A stretch of DNA of 64,000 nt from assembly GCF_001307805.1 (NCBI RefSeq), contig NZ_CP013862.1, positions 1,860,001 through 1,924,000 of the forward strand, written 5' to 3'. This stretch comes from Lentibacillus amyloliquefaciens (GTDB lineage: Bacteria > Bacillota > Bacilli > Bacillales > Amphibacillaceae). This document shows, piece after piece, positions 7,961 to 18,140 of the stretch (the stretch's first letter is position 1; every line of letters starts with the position of its first letter). The position numbers were made by a program, and so were the translations under genes. The notes under the pieces are model-generated. The model was not told the origin of the DNA. It was given only the letters and a program-made list of their open reading frames with translations, and searched no databases.

Positions 7961-10900
7961 TTAGGTGCCTGTTGACGCTTGAATGGACTCCGGGCTTTGT
8001 AATTTTGTCACCGAAGGAAGATATCTAGGTGCGTATTGATTAAGCATACCGTAACCGTATCCGGCAAGCCCGGTCATTAATCCAAACGTTTCGGCACCCC
8101 TGGAACTTCCTTTATCCCATCCCTTTTCATGAATAGTTTTGAAGACTTGTTGCGCTGCGGACTTAATCTTTCTTTTAACCGTTTCGTCATTAAGTATTTC
8201 AGCTGCTGATTCAAGAATTTCAATTTGTCCAAAATCACCATGACAAAGAGAATGATTGCTACCAAAGCCTTCATTCAGCGTGGTTTTCAACGCCCTTTTA
8301 ATTTCAAAATCGATTTCCGTATCGTGATAGCCGGCTTGTTGTAACATGAGGCGACTTAACAAGATTCCCGGAGCACCGTGACACCAGGCTACATTAAAGT
8401 CATCTTCGCCATATTTCTTGCGCCAGTTTTTTGCGCTCTCAACATAGTTGCCCCGTTCAAAGGCAAGCGCTTGTTGTATCGTAGTATGAAGTGATCGACG
8501 ACCTGTAATCGCATAGAGTCGCCCTAACATCGCGGCAATCCCTGAAGTTCCATGGGCAAACCCTGTATAGAGGTGATGAGTCATTGTAGAACGCCAGGCA
8601 ATTCCGTCCCCAATAGGCTCAGATTTTTCAATTATTTTTTCAGCACATTGTTCAGCACCTTGAAGTGCAATCGGGTCCCCATTTGTCTCATAAATAGACA
8701 GAAAGATACCTAGTGTACCGGCTAGACCACCCACGACATCTGACTCTTTTGTATCAGGGATGCGTGCAATGAGCTTTTCCATACCTTCGTTCACTTCCTT
8801 TCGAAGGCTGTTATCATCCCATAGATTGGCCAGGTGATTTAATGCGTAAATACACCCCCTACGCCCTCAAATGCTCCAATGTTAAAGTGTTCATCTGTAT
8901 TTAATTGATGAAACGCCTTTCGAACCGAAACCAATGTTGTATAAGCGGTTTGTTTAAAATCTTCACGGCCAGTCAGTTCGCTTAAATAGGCAAAGAACAA
9001 GGCAACACCGGCATTTCCGTTATACAAGTCAAGTCCCGCGGGAATAATCCGCCACCTCAGCTCATCAGACCCCTCTACCACTGTACTGATCCAGCAATAA
9101 TCGGTCTCTCCTTCATTGTTTCCAGCAATGACTTTGGAAAGAATATAATCCCCTATACGTTCAGCTTCCTTGAGAAAGTATGGATTGAAAAAATACGGAT
9201 CAGCAGGTTTTGATAGGTCGACTTCTGAATTTTCCATATCATGACGGGCATTTCCGGCCAGAACAGACATATGTATTACATTGATTTGAGCATCACAATC
9301 TTTATTTGAAAGCTGGTCAATTTTCTTCATTACACGTTCAAAAGCACTTTCCTCAAAGTAGTCAGCGATTAGACTGCCCTCACTGGAATAGAGATGAGGC
9401 TCTCCTATCTTAGTATAAAAGTAAGGGATGTCACCGAGCAGCATCTCGCTTTTTTCAAACTGAACTGCCCTCTCAAACTCTTTTTTATCCGGGGTATTGA
9501 TATTTAACCGATGTAAAAAAATGTCCCGAGCCAAACTATTCCTAAGAAAATCAGGATGATAGCTATGGTCCATTAAACGACCGTATTGATTGGTTGGCCG
9601 AAGGATGAAGCGGGCATTCACATCAAAAAAAGAGGTTAAATATTGCTTCACAGCGTCTTTGTTGTCAGCCATCCATCTATAACATTCATCAAAACCTGTT
9701 TTAATCTCGTCGAGATAATCTACAATATTTACATCTTCACCCTTTAATTTCGGGTTGTTTTTTTCAGAACTCATCTGAAAATAGTCTTTCTCTATCTTCA
9801 TCCGGTCTGACTGCTTCTGTACAATTTGTGAGACCTTAAATGGTGAAGATTGCTTATCCTTACCTCCTAACCCGCTAAGATCAACCCCCTTATTTTCATC
9901 GTTTCCTGCAAAATACAGTTGAACTGGCAAAATACCGGTTGACTTTACGGAACGCTCAAGTACTTGTGATGCTTTTTCTACAGCTGTAACAGCTTTCATC
10001 GATGGATGTACAGCCTGATGAAAAAGAGGCTCAAGATCAATCGGAATCGGGTATTCGTGATGAGCAATCAAGTTTTCATAATGAAAATCTACCGCATCTA
10101 ATACATATAAAAGCGCGAGTAAACCGCCCATTCTCACATAAAACCGTTGAAGAGCTTCAAGACTGTAACAATCACTATAACTAATAAATTCAGCCCACCC
10201 ATAGTTCCTTTTTTCTATTACTTTAAACTCGTAGAAATCGTATGTTGTGGCGTTCTGAAGATTCAACCAATGCACAAGCCTTTGATACCGGGTGTCGATG
10301 GCTAAAGAGCGGGGTTTGTAAACAATTTTGCCATGTTCGAATTCAATGAGAGCTACCCCTTTCCCCTTCTGGTGGGCATCTCCTAGGCCGAGGCCAATAT
10401 TAGTTATTTCGCCAAGATCACAACCATTGTTTAACTCGTTCGTTAAAGACTCCCGATCCTCATCCACACGTGTGAAAATTTCCCCTACATGGGTAGCCCA
10501 GTAGCCAACCTTCGTTAAGATCAGGCGAACGAGCGCCGGATATTCAGTATATAAGTTATTTAAATATTCGTTGTCCTTTAAGAGTGTTTCGGCGTAATAG
10601 GTATAACCTTCTTCGGATGTTTCACCCTGAAGTTGATTAGAAACCCTTGCCACGTTTAATTCAAGAATTAGTGTTTTGTGACTAATTTGAAATAATGTTT
10701 GCGTTAAATGATTCAGAGGATCTGTTAGAAGGGAAAGTTTCAGGTTTTTGTGGCCCAATGTTTGGGATAATTCTTTCATAGCGAGTTTTAAAAAAGGTTT
10801 AAAAAAATTAAAAAAAGGAACTTGTTTTTCATTCGATTTTACTAACGATTTCGGTAATATGACTGGCTTCCATGTTTGTTGGAAAAAATCACGGCTTAGT

Positions 10901-11130
10901 CTCCCCCATTCATCATTATGCATATCGATTGAAAAATCTTCTTCATAGAGTGAGTTAAGATAATGACTGTTGATATCAGACAAAGAGTGTAACGACTGAT
11001 TCAGTACCCTTCTATCTTGATTAAAGTACTTTTCCCAATAACCAACTAAATCAGAGTCAGGACATGCATCTAATTTCGAATATAATCGTTCGTTGATAAA
11101 TGCCGCATACTTCAATTCTTCAGGAATCAT
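7961..11130 (-). pseudogene. lanM1: Class II lanthipeptide synthetase LanM1, frameshifted
   Basis: LanM enzymes dehydrate Ser/Thr and then close thioether rings. Start ATG at 11130 follows GAGGGGGA. The N-terminal dehydratase part (DUF4135) runs to about residue 765 and shows GKIVYKPRSL and DFHYENLIAHH. The C-terminal LanC-like cyclase has zinc-ligand motifs AWCHGAPG and SLCHGDFG. The frame breaks at a run of five C (8855-8859, plus strand): the first part stops at 8839 and the second is open from about 8860 to 7961. Adding one G on the coding strand gives EGVGGCIYALNHLANLW and an uninterrupted 1056-aa protein, the normal LanM size. It should modify the alpha peptide encoded just upstream. 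Single-base loss may be real or a sequencing error. Confidence 0.85.
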
Positions 11131-11246
11131 GTCATTCCCCCTCTCCAAAACAAACTTCAGTTAAATTTAGGCATTCTATTTTACCATTGGTAAAAGGATA
11201 CACAAGAGAACTAACGAAGACTCTGATTCCACTTCGAGAACGAAGG

Positions 11247-11264
11247 GAAGCGAGCCTTCGCTTC
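11247..11264 (-). terminator. Intercistronic hairpin between lanA1 and lanM1
   Basis: A 7-bp perfect stem (GAAGCGA/TCGCTTC, 4-nt loop) lies 18 bp past the lanA1 stop, with no T run. Such weak hairpins after lanA genes commonly protect the precursor mRNA and reduce read-through into lanM. The rest of 11131-11281 has a second palindrome, TTTTACCATTGGTAAAA. Confidence 0.5.
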
Positions 11265-11281
11265 ATCCTAATTCAGATCAA

Positions 11282-11527
11282 TTAATTACAATTCGGTTGG
11301 CACTCAACGGTCGCTGTACATAAGTGGCCATCATTCCCCATCGCAGGACTGATCCAATGACAAGTGGAATATGTGAGTGCCGTTTGTGGATCTACATCGC
11401 CACCAGCAATGTAAAGTTCCTCCTCACTTACTTCATCCAGAACGTTACCCACCGGGCTGGTCACATCAGCCACTTTCTCACGATAGATCGGGTCCTTCCA
11501 AGAACGGACGATTTTATTTTTACTCAT
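11282..11527 (-). CDS. lanA1: Two-component lantibiotic alpha precursor (LanA1)
   Basis: An 81-aa class II precursor. The ATG at 11527 has GAAAGGGG at 7 nt, and MSKNKIVRSWKDPIYR resembles the lichenicidin alpha leader. The leader ends EEELYIAGG (double-Gly site after residue 43). Then DVDPQ precedes the ring region, which holds STCHWISPAMGNDGHL and CTATVECQPNCN. The CTxTxEC motif (residues 70-76) is the lipid II-binding ring of the mersacidin/haloduracin alpha family. Cys are at 56, 70, 76 and 80. LanM1 would modify it and LanT would cleave it after GG. The extra DVDPQT stretch is shared with the beta precursor, whereas the lichenicidin alpha core starts right after GG. Confidence 0.93.
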   Translation of the reverse strand: MSKNKIVRSWKDPIYREKVADVTSPVGNVLDEVSEEELYIAGGDVDPQTALTYSTCHWISPAMGNDGHLCTATVECQPNCN

Positions 11528-11584
11528 TTTCGTCACCCCTTTCGTGAAATTTGAAATCTAGCTGAAAACCTGTATACAAACTTA

Positions 11585-11613
11585 ACTCTAGTTAACCAGA
11601 GTAGAAAAGTCAA
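11585..11613 (-). promoter_or_regulatory. lanA1 promoter with overlapping dyad
   Basis: Minus-strand -35 TTGACT (11613-11608), 17-bp spacer and -10 TAGAGT (11590-11585). A near-perfect palindrome CTCTAGTTAACCAGAG (11586-11601, 14 of 16 bases symmetric) covers the -10 and part of the spacer, which is a good place for a repressor. Confidence 0.6.
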
Positions 11614-11693
11614 GAACATTTTTAAAATTTTTTTATATTTTTTTAAACTGAATGTTAAAAATGTAATAAATTGAAATACTTTTAAAAATACTA

Positions 11694-11723
11694 TTGATTT
11701 TCTGTATATTAATTGTTTATAAT
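11694..11723 (+). promoter_or_regulatory. lanA2 promoter
   Basis: Sigma-A-type hexamers TTGATT (11694-11699) and TATAAT (11718-11723) with an 18-bp spacer, 53 bp before the lanA2 start. The divergent lanA1 promoter lies 80 bp to the left in very AT-rich DNA. Confidence 0.7.
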
Positions 11724-11776
11724 GTACCTGTTCAATCGATCGATTGGAAAATAATAGTTTTGAAAGGGGGAATATT

Positions 11777-11995
11777 ATGTCCTCTGATGAAAAAATTAGG
11801 TCATTGAGAGATTCAGAATTGCGTCAAAGCATTGATGAGTTTGATCACCCGGCAGGCTTGGTTGAAGAAGATGAACTTAAACAAATGGCAGGTGCAGGAG
11901 ACGTGGATCCTCAAACGACACCGTCTTCCGTAGCCTGTGGAATCGCAGTATCAGCCCTTTTTTGCCCAACAACGAAGTGTACAAGCCAGTGCTAA
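11777..11995 (+). CDS. lanA2: Two-component lantibiotic beta precursor (LanA2)
   Basis: A 72-aa class II precursor. The ATG at 11777 follows AAAGGGGG, so an upstream in-frame TTG is rejected. The leader ends KQMAGAG (GAG/GG-type site near residue 41), then DVDPQ, then the core TTPSSVACGIAVSALF and CPTTKCTSQC with Cys at 54, 63, 68 and 72. The CPTTKCTS.C tail is diagnostic of haloduracin/lichenicidin beta peptides, which lose a short N-terminal oligopeptide after LanT cleavage (DVHAQ or NDVNPE in those systems). DVDPQ is the obvious counterpart. LanM2 should install the rings. The beta peptide would bind the alpha-lipid II complex and open pores. Confidence 0.94.
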   Translation: MSSDEKIRSLRDSELRQSIDEFDHPAGLVEEDELKQMAGAGDVDPQTTPSSVACGIAVSALFCPTTKCTSQC

Positions 11996-12033
11996 TCATA
12001 CTTTAGTAATGACAATTAAGAACACGACATAGG

Positions 12034-12090
12034 AAATGCTCTCTAACAATTAACATATATTATCAATTGTCATATTGTTAGAGAGCATTT
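12034..12090 (+). terminator. Attenuator hairpin between lanA2 and lanM2
   Basis: A perfect 17-bp stem (12034-12050 with 12074-12090) followed by TTTACTCTTT. It lies 38 bp after lanA2 and 31 bp before lanM2. It would let most transcripts stop after the precursor while a minority reads on into lanM2-lanT. Confidence 0.8.
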
Positions 12091-12121
12091 TACTCTTTGA
12101 CTAAGTACAAGGGGGACAAAA

Positions 12122-15100
12122 ATGGAAAAGATGTTACACCAACATTGCTCATTTTCAAAGGGGACATATTTACATGAAAGACAACCTCAAAGAACCAACT
12201 GGGATAACCCTCCACTACAAATATATGAAAATTGGCGAGAGTCGGGGGGTTTACGTATGAAGCACTTGCATTTCGATTATCTAGCAGTAAACTAACAATT
12301 GATGCATTTAAACAACTTCTTCGAGAAAAAGATAATCCGCTGTTACAGCAAAAACTTGATTGGATGGGGACATTACAAACTATTCTTAATCAACCGGGAC
12401 ATACATTAACTACTGAAGAAATCAATAATTTACTCGGGGAATCAGTGTTTGGTTATTTTTATTTACCTTTTTTAGACTATGCTAATAGCCTTATTATTGA
12501 TTTTAACGAGAAATTTGCTAAAGACACTGAAACGCCTCGTATAGATTATTCTTCTATTCGCTTATCTATTTTATCCACGTTGGTTCAGCAACTTAGTATG
12601 TTGGGCGGCCGATCCCTGATTCAAGAACTGCATATTGCAAAATTGAGTAATCAGTTAGAAGGAGAAACGCCTGAGGCACGTTATCGTTTCTTTAACGAGC
12701 AAAAATTAACGGATAATATCTTTATAAATGAGATTCTTTCAACTTATCCCGTCTTAGCGCGCCTTCTTGTTGAGGGAACAAAGAAGTGTATCCGTTCTCA
12801 TACAGAGGCCCTAGAGCGTTTTATAAAGGATGCTTACATCATTGAAAATGTCTTTTTCTCAAAAAAGCCTTTAACACTTAAAAGTTTACAGTCTGGTGTA
12901 GGAGATTTGCACCAAGAGGGGCGAAGCGTGATCATTTTTTCTTTTGAAGATGAAAAAAAGTTAGTGTATAAGCCACGCTCATTACATATCGATCAACATT
13001 TCAGCGATTTACTGACTTGGGTTAATGAAAAAGATCCAATCTTTTCACTTAAAGCACCACAAACAGTTGCCCGTAGTCATTATGGTTGGCAAGAGTTTAT
13101 TCCGCAAACGCCGTGTAGCAGTCAAAAAGATATCAAGCGCTTTTATTTTCGGCAAGGAGGTTACGTTGCATTATTATATTTGTTGGGATCAAAAGACTTT
13201 CATCATGAGAATATTATAGCTGCTGGTTCCCACCCGATCATCATCGATTTAGAAACACTATTTAACAACCACGATGAAATGCACTCTGGTAGTGCAATTG
13301 TAGAAGAATTTAGCCAATCAGTATTAGGCTCCTTAATGTTACCAGCCAGTGTATCGGTAAAAGGAAATATTGACTTTGATTTAAGTGCATTGGGTGGATC
13401 AGGCGGTCAAAAATCAAAGACCCTCACTTCATGGAAACTTGAACATCCCGAAACGGATGATATGCGGCTTGTAAAAGCCCCTGTGTTTTCCATTGAAAGT
13501 CAAAATCGTCCCAGTATTCAGGGTAACCCTGTTAATGCCGCTGATTACACAAGAAATGTTGAAGCCGGTTTCCGCCGAATGTACGCACTTTTACTTCGTC
13601 ACAGAAAAAAACTAATACACCCCTCCGGGCCTCTTTATCGGTTTTCGAAAGTTCAAGTTCGGCATGTTGTACGACCAACGCAAACTTATGCAAATTTTTT
13701 AGAGGCAAGTATACATCCAGATTATTTAAAGGATGGTTTGAAACGTGAACAGCTTTTTGATTTCCTATGGCAGATTATCAAATCCTTTCCAAAGTACAAA
13801 CGAATCATTCACAGTGAATGCCAAGATTTATTAAAACATGACATCCCCTATTTTACGTTTCAATTTAACAGCCGAGATATTGTCAACAGTAAGGGTGAAA
13901 TTATTCATGATTTTTATGAAAGGTCCAGTTTGGAATTGGTACTAGAACGCTGCAAAAAATTGAGTTTAGAGGACTGTGAAAAACAACAACGCTATATTCG
14001 TATGTCTCTGTCCACTCTTTTAGACGAATCCTGGGAATCTGAAAATAAGCCATTCCCAATGAAAACCAATGCTTATACAGATCAATTAACTTTTTTAGAA
14101 GTAGCCAAAAAAATTGGTAATTATATAGCTAAAGATGTGATATGCACAGATGATGATGAAAATATAAATTGGCTTAGTGTAACTTTAGATGGAGAGGACA
14201 AACTGACTTTTGCGCCTTTAAAGGAGGATCTCTACAGCGGCCTCTCTGGATTTGCACTTTTTTTCGGTCAATTAGCTCATGAAACTGAGGAACCAAAGTA
14301 TAAAAGTCTGGCACAAGGGATTTTGAACAGCGCTTTAAATATTGCAGATAACAGGACAGAGTCTATGAGCCTTTCCGCTTTTTATGGTTTCGGTGCTATT
14401 ACCTATACAACGGCTTATCTAGGTAGTCTATGGGAACGGGATGACCTAATTGATAAAGCCTTAAATTATCTTAAACGAATTGAAAAAAAAATCGGAAAGA
14501 CTTCTAAAAATGACTTTTTAGGAGGTGAAGCCGGCGCCATTATTGTATGTTTACGAATTCATGAAATTATCCCTGACAGTCATGCATTGAACATAGCAAT
14601 AAAATGTGGGGATTACCTAGAAAAAATGCTTTTATCGCCTGATAACAAGGAACAAATGTGGGCGGGTCTTTCACATGGTGCCTCCGGCTATGCTTGGCCA
14701 ATGATCGAATTAGGTATTACAGTAAATGAAGATCGATTTCTAAATGCGGGCTTTAACTTATTAAACTATGAACGAACCTTGTATATTCCCGAGAAGAAAA
14801 ATTGGAGCGACCTTCGAAAGAAAAATACAAAGGAACCAAGTCCGGCTTACTGGTGTCACGGAGCTCCCGGCATAGCATTGGCTCGTCTTAATATTTTGAA
14901 AGTGATGGAAAATGAACAAGCAAATCAAGAACTTGCAACCGCAATTGAAACGACTTTTAACTATGGATTTAACACAAGTCATTCTCTCTGTCATGGTGAT
15001 TTCGGCAACCTTGATATCTTATTGTCTATTGCTTCCTATAAACAAGATGATGAACTCACAGAACGAATTATGCAATTAAGCACAAGTGTTTTACAACAGG

Positions 15101-15270
15101 GGCTGAACTTGGGCTGGAGGCATGGTCTGCACCCAAAAGCCGAAGTTCATGGGTTTATGCTGGGCGCTTCCGGTATTGGTTATGCCCTGCTTCGTCTATG
15201 GAATCACAACGTGCCTTCTGTGTTAAATCTTGAATTACCATGTAATTCCAAAAGGACTGATAATGTATGA
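12122..15270 (+). CDS. lanM2: Class II lanthipeptide synthetase LanM2 (5' frameshift)
   Basis: A LanM enzyme for the beta peptide. The natural start is the ATG at 12122 behind AAGGGGG. That frame (MEKMLHQHCSFSKG...) meets a run of six G at 12244-12249 and is thrown off after NWRESGG. Adding one G joins it to the long frame that continues FTYEALAFRLSSSK and gives 1049 aa. As it stands, the long frame could only start at a TTG at 12232 without a ribosome site. The dehydratase domain shows KLVYKPRSLHID and DFHHENIIAAG. The cyclase zinc motifs are YWCHGAPG and SLCHGDFG. It overlaps lanT by 4 bp. LanM1 and LanM2 are divergent paralogues. Confidence 0.92.
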
Positions 15271-17449
15271 AACCTCATGAAGCGAAACATCGCCGAAGGG
15301 TTCCATTTATTGAACAAATGCAACAAACAGAGTGTGGACTGTGTTGCATGGCTATGCTTATGTCTTATTATAAAAGTTCAATCTCCCTCTACGACATGCG
15401 TGAAATTGCAGGAAGCGGTCGTGACGGAACCACACTAAAACAATTATCTAACCTGGCCAATCACCTTAATTTTGGTGCCAACTGGTATAAAGTTGCACAC
15501 GACCGCTTACACGAATTAGACAATCCCTCTATTTTATTTTGGGACGACAGACATTATGTTGTCTTAGAGAAGGTTACGAAGTCTGCTTTTATTATCGTGG
15601 ATCCCGCCATGGGTCGACAAAAATTGCGTAACGATCAATTCATTGAGTCTTACACCGGATATTTATTAGCCATTACTCCAAATGAAAACTTCAAGCGTAA
15701 AAAAGCTAAAAGTGTTTGGATGCCCTTTATAAAAATCTTATGGGAAAAACCAAAATTATTGGCAAGTGTGCTTGCCGTAACGATTGTCTTACAGATTCTG
15801 ACACTTGGTGTACCTATGCTTATTCAACGCATCATTGATGGTGTAATCATGCCCGCTCGTGAAAACTTACTGGATATCTTTTTGATAGGAATTATCCTAC
15901 TGGTTTTGTTCCAGACAAGTTTTAATTTTATAAAGGGAAAGTTGTTGATAACTTTGCACAACTTTCTAGACCACCAGATGATGACACGATTTTTCAAGCA
16001 CATATTGAGTTTGCCCTTTCAATTCTTCCAACTTCGTTCATTCGGAGACTTGTTGTTTCGGGCAAGCAGCTTACGTACAATCCGTAATTTATTGGCGGAC
16101 CAGTTGATTAAAGGTATACTGGATATCGGACTCTTATTGATTATACTAGTTTATATGTTCAGCAAATCAGTTTTGATGACGACCTGGGTTGTATTAATCA
16201 GCTCACTAAGTGCCTTACTCGTCGTTTTAAGCAGGCGTCTAATGACCGAGGTGAACCAGGAGGAAATTACCAGGCACACCAACCTTCAAGGATTACAAAC
16301 TGAGGTTTTCTACGGCATTTTCGGCATTAAAACAGCAGGTACCGAAAAGGCCACTTATCACAAGTGGAATCAAATGTTCAAAGAGTTACTAGCCGCTTAT
16401 CGTAAGAAGGAAACAGTATTGAACTACGTAAATACAGCAGACAGTGCATTGAAACTATTAGCCCCCCTTGTTGTTCTTTGGTTAGGGGCCAAGCTCGTTT
16501 TCGGTGGCTCAATCACATTAGGGGTCTGGTTGCTTTTCATGCGCTGGCGAATCAATTCTTTTCTCTCACTAGTTCAATTGTGCAAACAGGTAACTCGTTC
16601 ATCTTAACAGATTCTTATTTACGCAGGGTTCAAGACGTTTTGGATGCCCCCCAGGAGCATGAGCCGGAAAAACCTGTTAAACTCCGGGAATTAAAAGGAG
16701 ACATTGAATTAAAACAGGTCAGTTTAGCCTACACCAAATACAGTGATTCTGTCATCAAGAATATCTCACTAAAAGTTAAACCTGGTCAAAAGGTAGCGGT
16801 AATCGGCAAATCTGGAGCTGGTAAAAGTACGCTGGCCCGGTTAATATTAGGCCTCTATCAACCATCAGAAGGAGAGATTTATTATGACGGGTACAACCTG
16901 ATGGATTTAGACAAACCGACGTTCCGAAAACAAATAGGGGTTGTGCCGCAGGATGTAAGTTTATTTAACCGCTCCGTTAAGGAAAATATCACGACTCATA
17001 AACCCGATGCAACAATGGATGAAATTATCGAGGCAGCTAAGGTTACACAAATTCATGAAGAAATTATGAAAATGCCGATGCAGTATCATACGATCATTTC
17101 TGAAATGGGGATGAATATTTCCGGAGGTCAGCGTCAAAGATTAGCTCTAGCACGCGCGTTAGTTCACAAACCATCTATCCTTGTTTTGGATGAAGCTACT
17201 AGTTCGCTTGATCATGTGAACGAACAAAAAATCGATACATACCTTTCAAGTATAAACTGTACCCGTGTCGTGATTTCGCATCGTTTAACTTCTCTGGTCA
17301 ATTCAGATTTGATTCTCGTTCTGGATAAAGGGAAAATTATCGAACATGGTACTCATGAAGGATTGCTTAGCTCCGAAGGCTTCTATAGTGAGTATTATCG
17401 AAAACAAGTTGAATATGAAAAGCAACATTCGTTAGAAATCGCATATTGA
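15267..17449 (+). pseudogene. lanT: Lantibiotic ABC transporter/protease LanT, frameshifted
   Basis: LanT removes the leader after GG and exports the peptides. The N-terminal C39 peptidase has QQTECGLCC (Cys23), DDRHYVVLE and DPAMGR, its Cys-His-Asp triad. A six-helix membrane core follows. The ATPase carries GKSGAGKST, ISGGQRQRLALARAL and ILVLDEATSSLD. The frame breaks at GGGG (16521-16524): one part ends at 16607, and the other is open through 17449. Adding one G gives SITLGGLVAFHALANQFF and an exact 727-aa protein of normal LanT size. The start ATG overlaps the lanM2 stop. No separate leader-trimming protease gene is next to it. Confidence 0.86.
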
Positions 17450-17460
17450 GGAGGGATTAT

Positions 17461-17496
17461 ATGGCATTTTTATTATTTGTCACCATTACAATATGA
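17461..17496 (+). other. Very short ORF with strong ribosome site after lanT
   Basis: GAGGAGGGATTAT is followed by ATG and eleven codons (MAFLLFVTITI) ending in TGA. Read through the TGA, the frame continues KNIYSAAKDNCLKEL and stops at TAG just before the palindrome at 17548. It may be a tiny membrane peptide, or the start of a lost immunity or accessory gene. The ribosome site is the best evidence that something is translated here. Confidence 0.35.
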
Positions 17497-17547
17497 AAAA
17501 ATATATATTCAGCAGCTAAAGACAACTGCTTAAAGGAACTTTAGTAC

Positions 17548-17593
17548 CCTCTCAAGTAATGAATGGGTAATTACCCATTCATTACTTGAGAGG
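17548..17593. repeat. Perfect 46-nt palindrome downstream of lanT
   Basis: Bases 17548-17570 are the exact reverse complement of 17571-17593, with no loop. There is no T run after it. It probably ends or protects the lanA2-lanM2-lanT message, or marks a recombination or insertion boundary of the cluster. Confidence 0.75.
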
Positions 17594-17639
17594 CGCAAGC
17601 GAAGCGCGGTAGAGTATGTAGGGATATTTAACATTTTAT

Positions 17640-18068
17640 GCGTCCAATTTCTTGACATAGATCCAAGTTGGACCTATCAAGAAATCGGTCACTTTTAACA
17701 TTACTTTTAAAATATCTTGTTCAACAATCTGGCCCGATTGTTGAACAAAGTTTGAAACCCAAAATGTTCAATTTAAGACCATTTTATTACAATCTTTAGA
17801 TTTATTTTAACATAAATATCCAGATTCCTGGTTAAATTTTCAAAATTCACCTCCCTTTGCATAATATACGCTAAATAGCATTTAAATTAAAAGGTATCTT
17901 AGCAAAGAAATTATGACCCGTATTAGCAGTACTTTTAGGGCAATCACAATATTTATTGTCATTTAGTTATTTATGGTGTAATAAGGTTGATAAAATGTTG
18001 AGTAATTTATCAAAATATTGTCATACCTAAAAAATAGCGTACTAAATGTTATGTGATTTAGTACGCTA
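17640..18068. repeat. Three further inverted repeats in a gene-free stretch
   Basis: The 640 bp between the lan cluster and the hydrolase hold no convincing gene. There are dyads at 17647-17655/17677-17685 (ATTTCTTGA), 17717-17729/17736-17748 (TTGTTCAACAATC, perfect 13 bp) and 18035-18047/18056-18068 (TAGCGTACTAAAT, perfect 13 bp). The last could be a terminator for the minus-strand side or a mobile-element end. The region is unusually AT-rich. Confidence 0.55.
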
Positions 18069-18140
18069 AATGTATTGTGTTTTTATTTTTTCTCCACCGT
18101 AAGTGAACTGCTTACTCTCACATTGAGGGCATCCCTTTTA

